This document shows, piece by piece, positions 54,281 through 62,953 of a stretch of 64,000 nt of DNA. The DNA is from Clostridia bacterium (GTDB lineage: Bacteria > Bacillota > Clostridia > Christensenellales > Aristaeellaceae): NCBI GenBank assembly GCA_017463245.1, contig JAFTPN010000034.1:34944-98943 (forward strand), written 5' to 3'. Position 1 is the first letter of the stretch. Every line of letters begins with the position of its first letter. A program made the translations under genes and the position numbers. The notes beneath the pieces are model-generated. The model did not search any database, was not told where the DNA came from, and worked only from the letters and a program-made list of their open reading frames with translations.

Positions 54281-55986
54281 TTGTTCGCCCCCTGTTCCTT
54301 GGTGGTGATCATATCCTCGATGGAGCCGCCCGGAGGCAGCATGGGAAGCACGAATTCGTCCATGTCGATGATGGTATCGATGAGATAGGGGCCATCATGC
54401 TGCATGGCTTCCTCAAAGGCCTTGCGGAAGGCCTCGGGAGTGTCCACCCGCTGGGCGCAAGCGCCGAAGGCCTCGGCCAGCTTCACGAAATCCGTCTTGC
54501 GGTTCAGCACGGTACTGGAATAGCGCTGGCCGTAGAACAGCGTCTGCCATTGGCGAACCATGCCCAGCACGCCGTTGTTCACCACCACGATGGTGATGGG
54601 CAGGTTGTAGCTCACAGCGGTGGCTAGCTCGTTCAGATTCATGCCGAAGCTGCCGTCGCCGGTGATCAGCACCGTTCTGTCGCCGGTGGCGACTGCCGCG
54701 CCGATGGCCGCGCCCAGGCCGTAGCCCATGGTGCCCAGACCGCCGGAGGAGGCAAAGCGCCGGGGCTGCTCAAAGGTCACATGCTGGGCAGTCCACATCT
54801 GGTGCTGACCCACATCGGTAGCGATGATGGTGCGAGCGTCCTTCACGGCGTTGATGGCGTCAAAGAGCTTCTTGGGGGTCAGCGGCACGGTGGCCTTCTG
54901 CTCCGCCAGGTCGCTGATGCGCTTGCCTTCGGCCTTCAAAGCGGCGATCTGCTCCTGCCATTCGGGATGGCTTTGAGGCTGACAGCGCTGCAAAATGCGG
55001 GAGAAGGAGCTGGCGATATCGCCGATGAGGCCAACATCCACGGGGATGTTCTTGTTGATCTCCGCCAGGTCAGCATCCAGCTGGATGATCTTCGCACCCT
55101 TGGCATATTTGGCGGTGTTGCCGGTGGCACGGTCGCTGAAACGCACGCCCACGCCGATGATCAGGTCGGCCTCCTTGTTGGCCATGGAGGAGGCGTACTG
55201 CCCGTGCATGCCCTGCATGCCCAGGAAGCGTTCATAGCTGTGGGGGATGGCAGAAAGCCCCATGAAGGAGCAGCCGATGCAGGCGTCGATCTTCTCAGCC
55301 AGCGCCATGATGTCCTGGCTCATGCCCACGCTTGCCGCGCCGCCGCCGATGTAGATGTAGGGCTTCCTGGCGGCGTTGATCAGCTCCACCGCCTGGTCGA
55401 TGGCCTCGTCGGAGACCTCATCCTGGGGATAGGCCTCCACCACACCCTGGGGAATGAAGTCGCACTCGGCTACCTGCACATCCTTGGGGATGTCGATCAG
55501 CACCGGGCCGGGACGGCCGGACTTGGCGATCTGGAAGGCCTCGCGGATGGTATCGGCCAGGTCGTTCACATCGGTGACGAAGTAATTATGCTTGGTGATG
55601 GGCAGCGTAACGCCGGTGATGTTGATCTCCTGAAAGCTGTCCTTGCCGATGAGCGAGCTGGGCACATTGCCGGTGATGGCCACCATGGGCACGGAGTCCA
55701 GCATGGCGGTGGCGATACCGGTGACCAGGTTGGTGGCGCCGGGGCCGGAGGTGGCGATCACCACGCCCACCTTGCCGGTGACGCGGGAATAGCCATCGGC
55801 GGCATGGGCAGCACCCTGCTCATGGGCGGCCAGCACATGGTTGATCCGGTCGCTGGCCTGGTACAGGGCATCGTAGATAAACAGCACCTGTCCTCCGGGA
55901 TAGCCAAAGACATCGGTCACACCCTGCTCGATCAGGGTCTCGATCACGATCTGCGAGCCTGTCATTTTCGTGGCGGGCGTCTGCAT
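54277..55986 (-). CDS. ilvB: Acetolactate synthase large (catalytic) subunit
   Basis: A 569-residue TPP and FAD enzyme that condenses pyruvate with pyruvate or 2-oxobutyrate. VTDVFGYPGGQVLFIYDAL, then AHEQGAAHAADGYSRVTG carry the catalytic Glu. VLITGDGSFGMNLNELATAVSYNLPITIVVVNN is the TPP-Mg motif. First gene of ilvBNCD-DUF815, preceded by a T-box leader. ATG 55986 follows GGAGGAAACTGA. Confidence 0.97.
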   Translation of the reverse strand: MQTPATKMTGSQIVIETLIEQGVTDVFGYPGGQVLFIYDALYQASDRINHVLAAHEQGAAHAADGYSRVTGKVGVVIATSGPGATNLVTGIATAMLDSVPMVAITGNVPSSLIGKDSFQEINITGVTLPITKHNYFVTDVNDLADTIREAFQIAKSGRPGPVLIDIPKDVQVAECDFIPQGVVEAYPQDEVSDEAIDQAVELINAARKPYIYIGGGAASVGMSQDIMALAEKIDACIGCSFMGLSAIPHSYERFLGMQGMHGQYASSMANKEADLIIGVGVRFSDRATGNTAKYAKGAKIIQLDADLAEINKNIPVDVGLIGDIASSFSRILQRCQPQSHPEWQEQIAALKAEGKRISDLAEQKATVPLTPKKLFDAINAVKDARTIIATDVGQHQMWTAQHVTFEQPRRFASSGGLGTMGYGLGAAIGAAVATGDRTVLITGDGSFGMNLNELATAVSYNLPITIVVVNNGVLGMVRQWQTLFYGQRYSSTVLNRKTDFVKLAEAFGACAQRVDTPEAFRKAFEEAMQHDGPYLIDTIIDMDEFVLPMLPPGGSIEDMITTKEQGANK

Positions 55987-56014
55987 TCAGTTTCCTCCAA
56001 TCTGCCGGGGGCAT

Positions 56015-56330
56015 AAGAAAATGCTCTTTTGCACTCCATGCATCCACGCTAAGATAACATGAAGAGACGAAAGAGCATCATTGTATTACATATGAAGCTT
56101 CCGCGGTACCACTCTTCTTCGCTGCGGGGAAGCAGCGCCCTCAGGATCAAGTAATCCTTACCTCCTTTATCGGGGAGGGAACCGTCTGCGCCTACTGTCC
56201 GGGAAAGGGGAGTTCAGCCCAGCCACTCCGCGGCCACTTCTCCGGCGCTTGCCCCGTGCCTTGCACTAACCGGCACTTCTCTTTGCAGCAAGCCCTCCGG
56301 GTACTAATCCGCTTCGCTGTGTTACTGAGA
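56015..56330 (-). promoter_or_regulatory. T-box riboswitch leader of the ilv operon
   Basis: On the minus strand the leader carries the T-box bulge sequence GAGTGGTACCGCGG (near 56100-56112), which pairs with the uncharged tRNA acceptor end. A long stem I region precedes it. After it comes a terminator: ATGCTCTTT/AAAGAGCAT arms (56078-56070 with 56029-56021) then TTTTCTT. The regulon suggests a Leu, Val or Ile tRNA. I could not fix the specifier codon by eye. Confidence 0.92.
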
Positions 56331-56359
56331 ATTCTATCATTACAGCCAAGGCTTGTCAA
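56331..56359 (-). promoter_or_regulatory. Promoter of the ilv T-box transcript
   Basis: On the minus strand TTGACA (56359-56354), 17-bp spacer, TAGAAT (56336-56331), just upstream of the T-box leader. Confidence 0.85.
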
Positions 56360-56396
56360 TGCTTTGGGTTGTTTTTTTCAGGTATTTCCCAGGATA

Positions 56397-57569
56397 TCAG
56401 ATGTCCCCGCAGCTCTCCCCGGCCAGGATGGCATTGCGCGCCTTGCGCACGGCGGAGGAGGTGCCGGTATCGGTGGTGTTCTGCATGGAGAGGATGGTGA
56501 GCTTCTCGGTGGGGAAGTTGGCGAAATAGCTGCCCAGCCAGCCGTCCCAGCCGTATTCGCCCAGGCGGGTCATGCCAGCCCAGCGGCCGGGCTCCACGCA
56601 CACGCGCATCAGCTTGCCATAGCTGTAGCCCTCCAGGCTGTCCCACATATCGGCGCGGGCGGCGGGGCTGAGCTGGGGCTGGGTCATGAAGCGCACGGTC
56701 TCCGGGCTGAGGATGCGCTTGCCCTGGTATTCGCCCCCGTTCATCAGCATATCGGCAAAGACGGCATAGTCGTCCAGGGTGGAGACCAGTCCGGCGCCGC
56801 CGGAGCAGAAGGCGGGCTTGCGGGAATAATCCCCCACGGCTAGGTGCAGGTTGGCAAAAGGCTCCAGGCCGCCGGGAATGCGCTTGTAGCAGGTCACGAA
56901 GCGGTCACGCTTCTCCTCGGGCACCCAGAAGCCGGTGTCTTTCATGCCCAGGGGCGTGAAGAATTCCTCCTGCAAAAAGTCCTCAAAGGGCTTGCCGCTG
57001 GCCACTTCCACCACCGCGCCCAGGATATCCGCGCAGGTGGAATAGCGCCAATGGCTGCCGGGGTGGAAGGTGAGGGGCAATTCGCCCATGCGGTTGCAGA
57101 ACTCCACCGTGCTCATGCCGCCGCCCTGAAGGATCAGCTCGTGATCCTCCATGAACAGCTTGGCCGCAGCCTGCCCGGCAGGATCGGCGTCGGGGTAGGC
57201 GGTACCGGCGGTCATGCCCAGCAGATCCATCACCCATACCGGGCGCTGGGCAGGCACAAGGCCATCGGCGGTGATCACCTGCTGATTATGGAAGCCGGGC
57301 AGGAACTTCTCCACCGGATCCATCAGATCCAGCTGGCCGCGCTCCACCAGCAGCAGGGCAGCGGCGGCGGTGATGGGCTTCGATTGGCTGTACAGCCGGA
57401 AGATGTGATCCCGCTGCACCTTCTTATCTGATTCGATATCCGCATGGCCAGCGGCGGCATACAGCACATCCTGGCCGTTTTTGCGCACCAGCACGGAAAT
57501 GCCTGCGCATTCGTGGTTAGCAACGGCTGCCTCCAGGCAGACCTGTACGCGAGAGAGGGTATTCATCAT
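56397..57569 (-). CDS. Serine hydrolase, beta-lactamase (class C/esterase) family
   Basis: A 390-residue penicillin-binding-fold hydrolase. The SxxK motif is SQSK (61-64) in FRLYSQSKPITAAAALLL. The second motif YxN reads YST in WRYSTCADILGAVVE, and the C-terminal KTG/HxG equivalent appears as GWDGWLGSYF. This suits an esterase or D-aminopeptidase more than a true beta-lactamase. No signal peptide, so cytoplasmic. AAGGAGGT site and own promoter; probably monocistronic. Confidence 0.87.
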   Translation of the reverse strand: MMNTLSRVQVCLEAAVANHECAGISVLVRKNGQDVLYAAAGHADIESDKKVQRDHIFRLYSQSKPITAAAALLLVERGQLDLMDPVEKFLPGFHNQQVITADGLVPAQRPVWVMDLLGMTAGTAYPDADPAGQAAAKLFMEDHELILQGGGMSTVEFCNRMGELPLTFHPGSHWRYSTCADILGAVVEVASGKPFEDFLQEEFFTPLGMKDTGFWVPEEKRDRFVTCYKRIPGGLEPFANLHLAVGDYSRKPAFCSGGAGLVSTLDDYAVFADMLMNGGEYQGKRILSPETVRFMTQPQLSPAARADMWDSLEGYSYGKLMRVCVEPGRWAGMTRLGEYGWDGWLGSYFANFPTEKLTILSMQNTTDTGTSSAVRKARNAILAGESCGDI

Positions 57570-57592
57570 AACGTACCTCCTTGGTTGCTTTT

Positions 57593-57621
57593 ATGATACG
57601 CCATTTTGCATCGATTTGCAA
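57593..57621 (-). promoter_or_regulatory. Promoter of the serine hydrolase gene
   Basis: On the minus strand TTGCAA (57621-57616), 17-bp spacer, TATCAT (57598-57593). Confidence 0.72.
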
Positions 57622-57628
57622 CAGAAAA

Positions 57629-57654
57629 GGCACAGCCCATAAGCAGGCTGTGCC
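57629..57654 (-). terminator. Terminator of the small peptide gene
   Basis: GGCACAGCC / GGCTGTGCC, 9-bp perfect stem with an 8-nt loop, followed on the minus strand by TTTTC. It isolates the serine hydrolase promoter from the upstream peptide gene. Confidence 0.75.
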
Positions 57655-57754
57655 AGATAAGGAGAGAGGGCGGAATGCCGCAGCCGCGTGATATGACCGC
57701 CACGCGCCCCGGCAGGATAAGAAGCCTGCTTCCGCCATAAGGCAGGCTATATCA

Positions 57755-57901
57755 TCAACACGGGCGGTCGCCGTGGGAATCGTCCGCGGTGATCTCCGTG
57801 ATGGATGGGGGCTGCTCTCCGGGGAAAGCAGATTGGGGCAGGTCGGGGATGCTGATCATCAGCAGCGCAGCCACGATGGCTGCGTCAACGAGCTTCTTCA
57901 T
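57755..57901 (-). CDS. 48-residue secreted-type small peptide
   Basis: A short ORF with an excellent AAAGGAGGTG ribosome site seven bases before ATG 57901. The peptide begins MKKLVDAAIVAALLMISIP: basic N-end, then a hydrophobic core of about 14 residues. A hydrophilic, acidic tail follows, PSITEITADDSHGDRPC, with a C-terminal Cys. This fits a small exported or membrane-anchored peptide, possibly a signalling pro-peptide, but no family is recognised. It sits between an AraC regulator and a serine hydrolase and has its own terminator. Confidence 0.65.
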   Translation of the reverse strand: MKKLVDAAIVAALLMISIPDLPQSAFPGEQPPSITEITADDSHGDRPC

Positions 57902-57984
57902 GCTTCACCTCCTTTGCTGTGCTTTTATGATGCCATGGGAAAATGTACTGGATATGAAGGAACCGTGAAAAAAGCACAAAAAAA

Positions 57985-58003
57985 CCGCCGTTTTGCACGG
58001 CGG
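57985..58003 (-). terminator. Terminator of the AraC regulator gene
   Basis: On the minus strand CCGCCGT / ACGGCGG with a 5-nt loop, followed by a run of seven T (plus-strand A-run 57978-57984). Confidence 0.88.
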
Positions 58004-58012
58004 CTGGGTGAA

Positions 58013-58912
58013 TTACTTTTTCACATTCTTGCGGATGGTGGCATCCGGCTTGGCGGCCTGCTTCATAAAGGCCGAGGGGCTGATGCCCACAATGTTCTTG
58101 AACTGCTTGGAGAAGTGGTAGGGATCCTGCATGCCTACCTCCACACCGGCCTGGCGCACGGTGTAGTCCTGCTCGCGCAAAAGCTCCTTGGCGCGCTCCA
58201 TTTTGCAATGCAGCACGTAGCTAAGGGGCGGCATGCCCACCTCGCTCACAAAGCGCTTGCGGAAGGTCTCCATGGGCATACGGGAGATGGCGGCCATCTC
58301 TGCCAGGGAGAAGTTGTCCTTATACTGGTTGGCGCGCAGGGTGTCCACCACCTTGGCGATCTCGTGGGAGAGCATGGCGTCCATGGCCACGGGCTGACCC
58401 CAATGGCTGGCCAGCATGCCATACATCAGGTGCTGGAGCTGGTAGGTGGCGTCGCCGGTGCCGGAGTGGCGCACCATCACCTGCACGATCTGCTTGGCCA
58501 GGTACATCTGGCTGGGCAGCGCGCCCTGCTTGAGGGGCATGTGCAGCAGCGCGCCCATCTTGCGCACCACCATGGGCGCCAGGGGGCCTTCCAGGGCAAT
58601 CCACAGGCAGCGCGCCTGACCCTCAATCTCCAGCTGGCATTCCTTGTCGCCAGCGGGCAGGAAGCAGGTCTGCTCGGCCTTGAGCTGCAGCTCGGAGCCG
58701 TCCCAGGTGAGCTTCACCTCGCCGTCGCCCACGGCAAACCACACCCATTGGTCATGGGGCTTGATTGTATATCGTCCCGCTTCCAGCATGGCGCTGCCAG
58801 CGGCATGGATCCACGCGCCGCTGGAACGGGTCAGGCTGCCGGGCTTGTGCCAACCCTCTACCACCAGGGTATCAGCCGCGGCCTCAACGCCTGCGAACAG
58901 ATAGGACTCCAT
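58013..58912 (-). CDS. AraC-family transcriptional regulator
   Basis: A 299-residue regulator. Residues 1-120 form a cupin-like ligand-binding domain (GRYTIKPHDQWVWFAVGDGEVKLTWDG). The C-terminal AraC double HTH is FSLAEMAAISRMPMETFRKRFVSEVGMPPLSYVLHCKMERAKELLREQDYTVRQAGVEVGMQDPYHFSKQFKNIVGISPSAF, with the canonical Y-F-x-K-F-K motif. The ATG at 58912 follows GGGAGGTAG; the longer start is ten codons upstream without a site. It may control sugar or peptide-related genes nearby; target unknown. Confidence 0.92.
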   Translation of the reverse strand: MESYLFAGVEAAADTLVVEGWHKPGSLTRSSGAWIHAAGSAMLEAGRYTIKPHDQWVWFAVGDGEVKLTWDGSELQLKAEQTCFLPAGDKECQLEIEGQARCLWIALEGPLAPMVVRKMGALLHMPLKQGALPSQMYLAKQIVQVMVRHSGTGDATYQLQHLMYGMLASHWGQPVAMDAMLSHEIAKVVDTLRANQYKDNFSLAEMAAISRMPMETFRKRFVSEVGMPPLSYVLHCKMERAKELLREQDYTVRQAGVEVGMQDPYHFSKQFKNIVGISPSAFMKQAAKPDATIRKNVKK

Positions 58913-58950
58913 GTTGCTACCTCCCAAAACATACATTTTCAATTATGTCC

Positions 58951-58979
58951 AGTATAACGCCCAGACCGAACAATGTCAA
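58951..58979 (-). promoter_or_regulatory. Promoter of the AraC regulator gene
   Basis: On the minus strand TTGACA (58979-58974), 17-bp spacer, TATACT (58956-58951). Confidence 0.85.
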
Positions 58980-59028
58980 CCCGTTTTCAATCGATTTCGC
59001 CCTTTTTCGCAAATTTCGTAAAAAGCGG

Positions 59029-59061
59029 CAAAAAAGAAAAGACTTCCTATAACAGGAAGCC
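59029..59061 (-). terminator. Terminator of the caspase-like gene
   Basis: On the minus strand GGCTTCCT / AGGAAGTC (one G-U pair), 5-nt loop, followed by TTTTCTTTTTTG. Confidence 0.83.
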
Positions 59062-59079
59062 CAAAAACAGTATGTCATT

Positions 59080-60582
59080 TCACCCATTCGGTTCCAGCAG
59101 CATCACGCCTTCGTAGAGTGCCTCGTAGACCTGGTCGCCGATGTAGGCCTTCACGCGGATGTTGTAAGCGCCGGGCTCGGCGGGGGTGCCGTTGGTGCGC
59201 AGGCCGTTCCAGCAAAAGGTGCTGCCCCTGGGGGAGAGCTGCTGGGGGCGGCTGGCCATGCGGGAGGCCAGGCGGCGGACGGTTTTGCCGGAGGCATCCT
59301 CGATGGTCACGGTCAGCTCGCAGGGGTAGATGTGCTCCACCACAAAGCCCAGTTCCTCCTGCTGCCCGGGGCAGAAGCCGCTCTGGGGCAGGATGGACAA
59401 TTGGGGATCACCGGAGGCAGGCGGCACGCACAGCGCCCGGGAGGACACCAGCGTGGGCACGCCGCCGGACTGGGTGATGATCTGCAAAAGCGCATAGCCA
59501 TAGCTGCCTGCATCTGTCAGATCCAGCGCCACGGTGCGTTCCTTTAGCCCGGGGGAAAGCACGCCCTGGGCATCGCCATAGGTGCCGAACATTTCGGCGT
59601 TGTCGTAGAGCAGTCGGCCGTGCTCAAAGTCCCAGCGGCCATCCTGCTGGTAGACCATCTGATAGGCCACCTGCACGGGGCGCTGCACCGTGAAGGAAAA
59701 GGACACCGCAGGTTCCAGCAGGGTCAGCAGGTCACCCTCGAAGCTCAGGCCTTCAATGGCGCTGTCGCGGCGGCGGCCGGTGTAGCTGGCGGCATCGTAG
59801 GAAAGCACGGCAAAGCCATCCTCCTCCGGGTAGGTGTGCACGGTGGAGGCGCCGTGGTTGTCCCGCAGGTAGCGCTTGAGCTCGGTGAGGGAAATGAGGC
59901 CGTCCCGGTTGGTGTCCGCGCCGTAGCTGCCCTTGGCGCTCAACCCGCGCACCACCGCGCCGGAGAAGTAGCCTGCGCCCACCATGGCCTCGCCTTCCTC
60001 CATGCCTGACCAGAACCAGCTTTCCTCCGCGCCGCCGGAGGAGCAGATCACCTTGTACTCGCTGCCCTGGAACACATTGTCGAAGGGCGCGTGGACGCCC
60101 TTGCCGATCATGGCGCCAGCGTGGCAGGCGTCGATGATCAGCACCTTGGTACCGCTGATCTTGTCAAACATGGCGCGGAGCATATCGGCGGTCACGCCCA
60201 TTTCCCTTCGGCCATCGGAGAGCAGCAGGGTCATGTCCCCGTTGGGCTGGCCTTGCTCCCACAGGCCGTGGGTGCTGATGTAGAAATAGCTCACATCATC
60301 CTCATCCGCCTGGGCAAAGGCGGCCTGGATCAGCTCCTCCAGCTCGGCAGGGGAGTCCACGTCGTTCTTGCGGGTGATGAGGGTCTCCAGGTTCATGGCA
60401 CCGCCGGAGAGGGCTTCGGCCATCTGGGTCACATTGTTTTCAGAGGAGGGGGCGGTGTCCTCCTGGGTCACAAAGCGGTCGCAGCCCACCAGTAGGGCAC
60501 GGTTGACGCTGCCCTCGGCCAGGGCGGAGGGCGCAAGGAGGCACAGCCACACAAACACAAGCGCAAGCAGCCTCTTGCCCAT
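59080..60582 (-). CDS. Secreted caspase-like cysteine protease (peptidase C14) with EF-hand-like and FlgD-Ig-like segments
   Basis: A 500-residue exported protease candidate. Signal peptide residues 1-22. The caspase fold includes VNRALLVGCDRF at the start, catalytic His105 in YFYISTHGL and Cys153 in LIIDACHAG. DTNRDGLISLTE (223-234) is an EF-hand/dockerin-type calcium loop in the linker. The C-terminus (near 440-500) ends with a FlgD-Ig-like segment: FCWNGLRTNGTPAEPGAYNIRVKAYI. ATG 60582 follows GGGAGG; the longer frame lacks a site before the signal peptide. The substrate is unknown; metacaspase-like cleavage after Arg/Lys is family knowledge, not shown here. Confidence 0.87.
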   Translation of the reverse strand: MGKRLLALVFVWLCLLAPSALAEGSVNRALLVGCDRFVTQEDTAPSSENNVTQMAEALSGGAMNLETLITRKNDVDSPAELEELIQAAFAQADEDDVSYFYISTHGLWEQGQPNGDMTLLLSDGRREMGVTADMLRAMFDKISGTKVLIIDACHAGAMIGKGVHAPFDNVFQGSEYKVICSSGGAEESWFWSGMEEGEAMVGAGYFSGAVVRGLSAKGSYGADTNRDGLISLTELKRYLRDNHGASTVHTYPEEDGFAVLSYDAASYTGRRRDSAIEGLSFEGDLLTLLEPAVSFSFTVQRPVQVAYQMVYQQDGRWDFEHGRLLYDNAEMFGTYGDAQGVLSPGLKERTVALDLTDAGSYGYALLQIITQSGGVPTLVSSRALCVPPASGDPQLSILPQSGFCPGQQEELGFVVEHIYPCELTVTIEDASGKTVRRLASRMASRPQQLSPRGSTFCWNGLRTNGTPAEPGAYNIRVKAYIGDQVYEALYEGVMLLEPNG

Positions 60583-60687
60583 GGCGATGCCTCCCTTCGA
60601 TTTACTGATGAAACGATTGTACACCTAATTAGACGGATCATCTACCGGAAATGTTCACAAGAAAGTGCATTTTCTGTGATTTTTCGT

Positions 60688-60959
60688 TTAAAAATGTAAA
60701 CGGCGCAGCAAAATGAACTGCTGCGCCGTTGTTTTGGATGAAAAAGCTCCGGGGGAGGTGTCGGAGGGCCCGCAGGCCCTCTGACTATGATCGTATCCGC
60801 CGGGTTTCCCGGCGGGGCGGGGTGTTTTTCGCCTTGCGAAAAACTTACCTTACGCGAGGGAGTGGCCGTGGGCTTTAGCCCACAACGACCGAGTGCCAAT
60901 TCAAAAAAGTGGCTCTGCCACTTTTTTGAGGCGCTGCTGCGCCGTTATGTTGGATGAAA
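60688..60959. repeat. Hairpin-rich island with duplicated terminator-like ends
   Basis: The 377-bp gap between the caspase-like and DUF3737 genes holds five hairpins: ACGGCGCAGCA/TGCTGCGCCGT, GAGGGCCCGCAGGCCCTC, CCGCCGGG/CCCGGCGG, GTTTTTCGC/GCGAAAAAC and AAAAAAGTGGC/GCCACTTTTTT. GCTGCGCCGTT plus TTGGATGAAA appears twice, at 60720-60743 and 60936-60959, as near-identical direct repeats flanking the inner part. Confidence 0.7.
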
Positions 60960-61820
60960 TTACTTGTGCCACTCCCGGCCGCCCACGATGATCGTGCAGT
61001 CGGCACCGGGGCGCTGATGCTCATCCCAGATGATCTCGCCGATGCTGTCGGCCGCGATGGAGCCGTGGGTGGGGTTCTTCACGCTGATGATGTGCCCCTT
61101 CACGCTGGCGGTGACGGTGCAGTTTTCAAAGGCGAAATCCGCATCCTCCATCTCGCAGTTTTCCAGGATCAGGTTCTCGCAGTAGCACAGGGGCTGGGTG
61201 CCGATGATCTTGCAGTTCACCAGGCGCAGGTTCTTGGAATACCAGGCCAGGTATTCGCCCTTGATCACGCTGTTGTACACCGTTACGTTTTCTGCGTGCC
61301 AGAAGGCGTCCTTCGTGTCCAGGTAGCAGTTGAAGAACTCCAGGTTCTTTGCGTACTGGAAGGAGTACTTGCCCTTCATGCGGAAATCGGTGAAGGTGGA
61401 ATCCTCGGCATGGAGGAAGGGGGATTCGCTGGTCAGCTCGAAGTTCTGCACCTCAAGACCGCTGGACATCCAGCCAAACTCGGAGGAATTGGCCTTGCCG
61501 CCAATGAGCTTCACGTCCCGGCACTCACGCAGGGCTTTGATGCCTCCCATGTCGCAGTTTTCGATGGTCAGGTCATTGTCGTACCACAGGGCGGCGCGGC
61601 AGGTCTCGGTCATGCGGCAGTTGCGCAGGGTGGAGCTGTCCACGTGCCACAGAGGATAGCGCAGAAGGAAATCGCAGTCCTCAATGGTCAGGCCGCCGCA
61701 TTCCTTCAGGGCGGATTCGCCGTCGGCGGGGCCTTCGAAGCGGCAGGAAATCACCTGGGCGTCGCGCAGGCCATACAGCGCGCGCTCCTGATCCAGCACC
61801 TGCCCGGAAATGATGGTCAT
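60960..61820 (-). CDS. DUF3737 family right-handed beta-helix protein
   Basis: A 286-residue cytoplasmic protein of DUF3737. It is built of short repeats: LTIEDCDFLLRYPLWHVDSSTLRNC, LTIENCDMGGIKALRECRDVKLIGG, LEFFNCYLDTKDAFWHAENVTVYNS, LRLVNCKIIGTQPLCYCENLILENC. These form a beta-helix like pectate lyase folds but without its known catalytic residues. The family's function is undefined. ATG 61820 follows AAAGGAGGT at longish spacing. Monocistronic, divergent from the second glycosidase gene. Confidence 0.87.
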   Translation of the reverse strand: MTIISGQVLDQERALYGLRDAQVISCRFEGPADGESALKECGGLTIEDCDFLLRYPLWHVDSSTLRNCRMTETCRAALWYDNDLTIENCDMGGIKALRECRDVKLIGGKANSSEFGWMSSGLEVQNFELTSESPFLHAEDSTFTDFRMKGKYSFQYAKNLEFFNCYLDTKDAFWHAENVTVYNSVIKGEYLAWYSKNLRLVNCKIIGTQPLCYCENLILENCEMEDADFAFENCTVTASVKGHIISVKNPTHGSIAADSIGEIIWDEHQRPGADCTIIVGGREWHK

Positions 61821-61855
61821 GGTGGAAAAAAACCTCCTTTTGATCATGCACATAG

Positions 61856-61884
61856 ATGATAGCTTGACCGGCAGGAAAAGTCAA
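61856..61884 (-). promoter_or_regulatory. Promoter of the DUF3737 gene
   Basis: On the minus strand TTGACT (61884-61879), 17-bp spacer, TATCAT (61861-61856). Confidence 0.78.
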
Positions 61885-61907
61885 GAGTGAACAATTTTCT
61901 CTCCGCT

Positions 61908-61936
61908 TTGACAAGGGAGGGGATTGGATGTATAAT
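61908..61936 (+). promoter_or_regulatory. Perfect consensus promoter of the second glycosidase gene
   Basis: TTGACA (61908-61913), 17-bp spacer, TATAAT (61931-61936). Divergent from the DUF3737 promoter. Confidence 0.88.
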
Positions 61937-61987
61937 ACATCATGTATTGGTATGCTTATGATGCTGTTGAGGGAGGCTATGCCTGCT

Positions 61988-62950
61988 ATGAAGAAATTGC
62001 TCCGTGTGCTGCTGGTGCTGGCGCTGCTGGCCTTGCTGGTGCTGCTGGTGCCCGCTGCCACGCCCCTGGCGCTGGGCGAGGGGGCGCCTCACCCCACTTA
62101 TGTGCCTGTGACCCTGCGGGCTGCTGAGGTCACCCCCATTTCTTATGAGGACAAGGTGCCCTATGCACCCATTCCGGATAGCTATCTTCCCGATGGGGCA
62201 GGCTATCTTGACCCCACCATTTCGGTGAAGGTGGAATACACCCGCGCCTACGACACCACCGTTCAGCTGGTGTGGGTGCAGATCGCCGATGCCTCTCAGC
62301 TGCGGGCCAAGCTGGCCAACCCCTATCCCCGCAAGTCCTGGGTGCGCCCGGATGTGATCGCCAAGCGCGTCAGCGCGGTGCTGGCCTTTAACGACGACTG
62401 GTTTATGAACCGCAATGTGGGCTACATCGTCCGCAATGGCGAGGAGCTGCGCAACAACCCCAGCGAGGGCTATGACACGCTGATCATCGACGATCAGGGC
62501 GACCTGCACATCATCCAGAAGCCCACCAAGGAGAAGATCGACGCCTTTGAGGGCAAGGTGATCCACGCCCTGTCCTTCGGCCCCGGATTGGTGATCGACG
62601 GCGTGCAGCAGACGGAGTTCGTTTCCGACAGGAGCGACGTGCTGCACGAGATCGCCTCCGAGCGGGTGGCGCAGCGCCTGGCCTTCTGCCAGGTGGATAA
62701 GCTGAGCTACCTCATCGTGGCTACCGAAGGCCCTGAAAACAAGGGCTCTGTGGGTCTCACCATTCCCCAGTTCGCCCAGCTGTGCGGCGAGTTGGGCGTG
62801 CAGCAGGCCTTCAACCTGGACGGCGGCAGCTCCTCCTCGGTGATCCTGGACTACAAGAAGATCAACTCCGTTTCCACGGGCAAGATCCGCTCCATTGGCG
62901 GCGTGATGTACTTCGTCACCGCCGACCCCACCGTGCCCAGGGAGGATTGA
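61988..62950 (+). CDS. Secreted phosphodiester glycosidase family protein (NAGPA domain), copy 2
   Basis: A 320-residue exported or membrane-anchored protein. The long hydrophobic N-terminus (MKKLLRVLLVLALLALLVLLVP) may act as signal or anchor. The NAGPA core: VSAVLAFNDDWFMNRNVGYIVRNGEELRNNP, LSFGPGLVIDG, LSYLIVATEGPENKGSVGLTIPQFAQLCGELG and the signature QQAFNLDGGSSSSVILDY with the family C-terminus SIGGVMYFVTADP. GGGAGG (61971-61976) is 2 bases from ATG 61979 and 11 from ATG 61988, so the start is uncertain by 3 codons. Followed at once by the Lgt-like gene. Confidence 0.87.
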   Translation: MKKLLRVLLVLALLALLVLLVPAATPLALGEGAPHPTYVPVTLRAAEVTPISYEDKVPYAPIPDSYLPDGAGYLDPTISVKVEYTRAYDTTVQLVWVQIADASQLRAKLANPYPRKSWVRPDVIAKRVSAVLAFNDDWFMNRNVGYIVRNGEELRNNPSEGYDTLIIDDQGDLHIIQKPTKEKIDAFEGKVIHALSFGPGLVIDGVQQTEFVSDRSDVLHEIASERVAQRLAFCQVDKLSYLIVATEGPENKGSVGLTIPQFAQLCGELGVQQAFNLDGGSSSSVILDYKKINSVSTGKIRSIGGVMYFVTADPTVPRED

Positions 62951-62953
62951 GCC

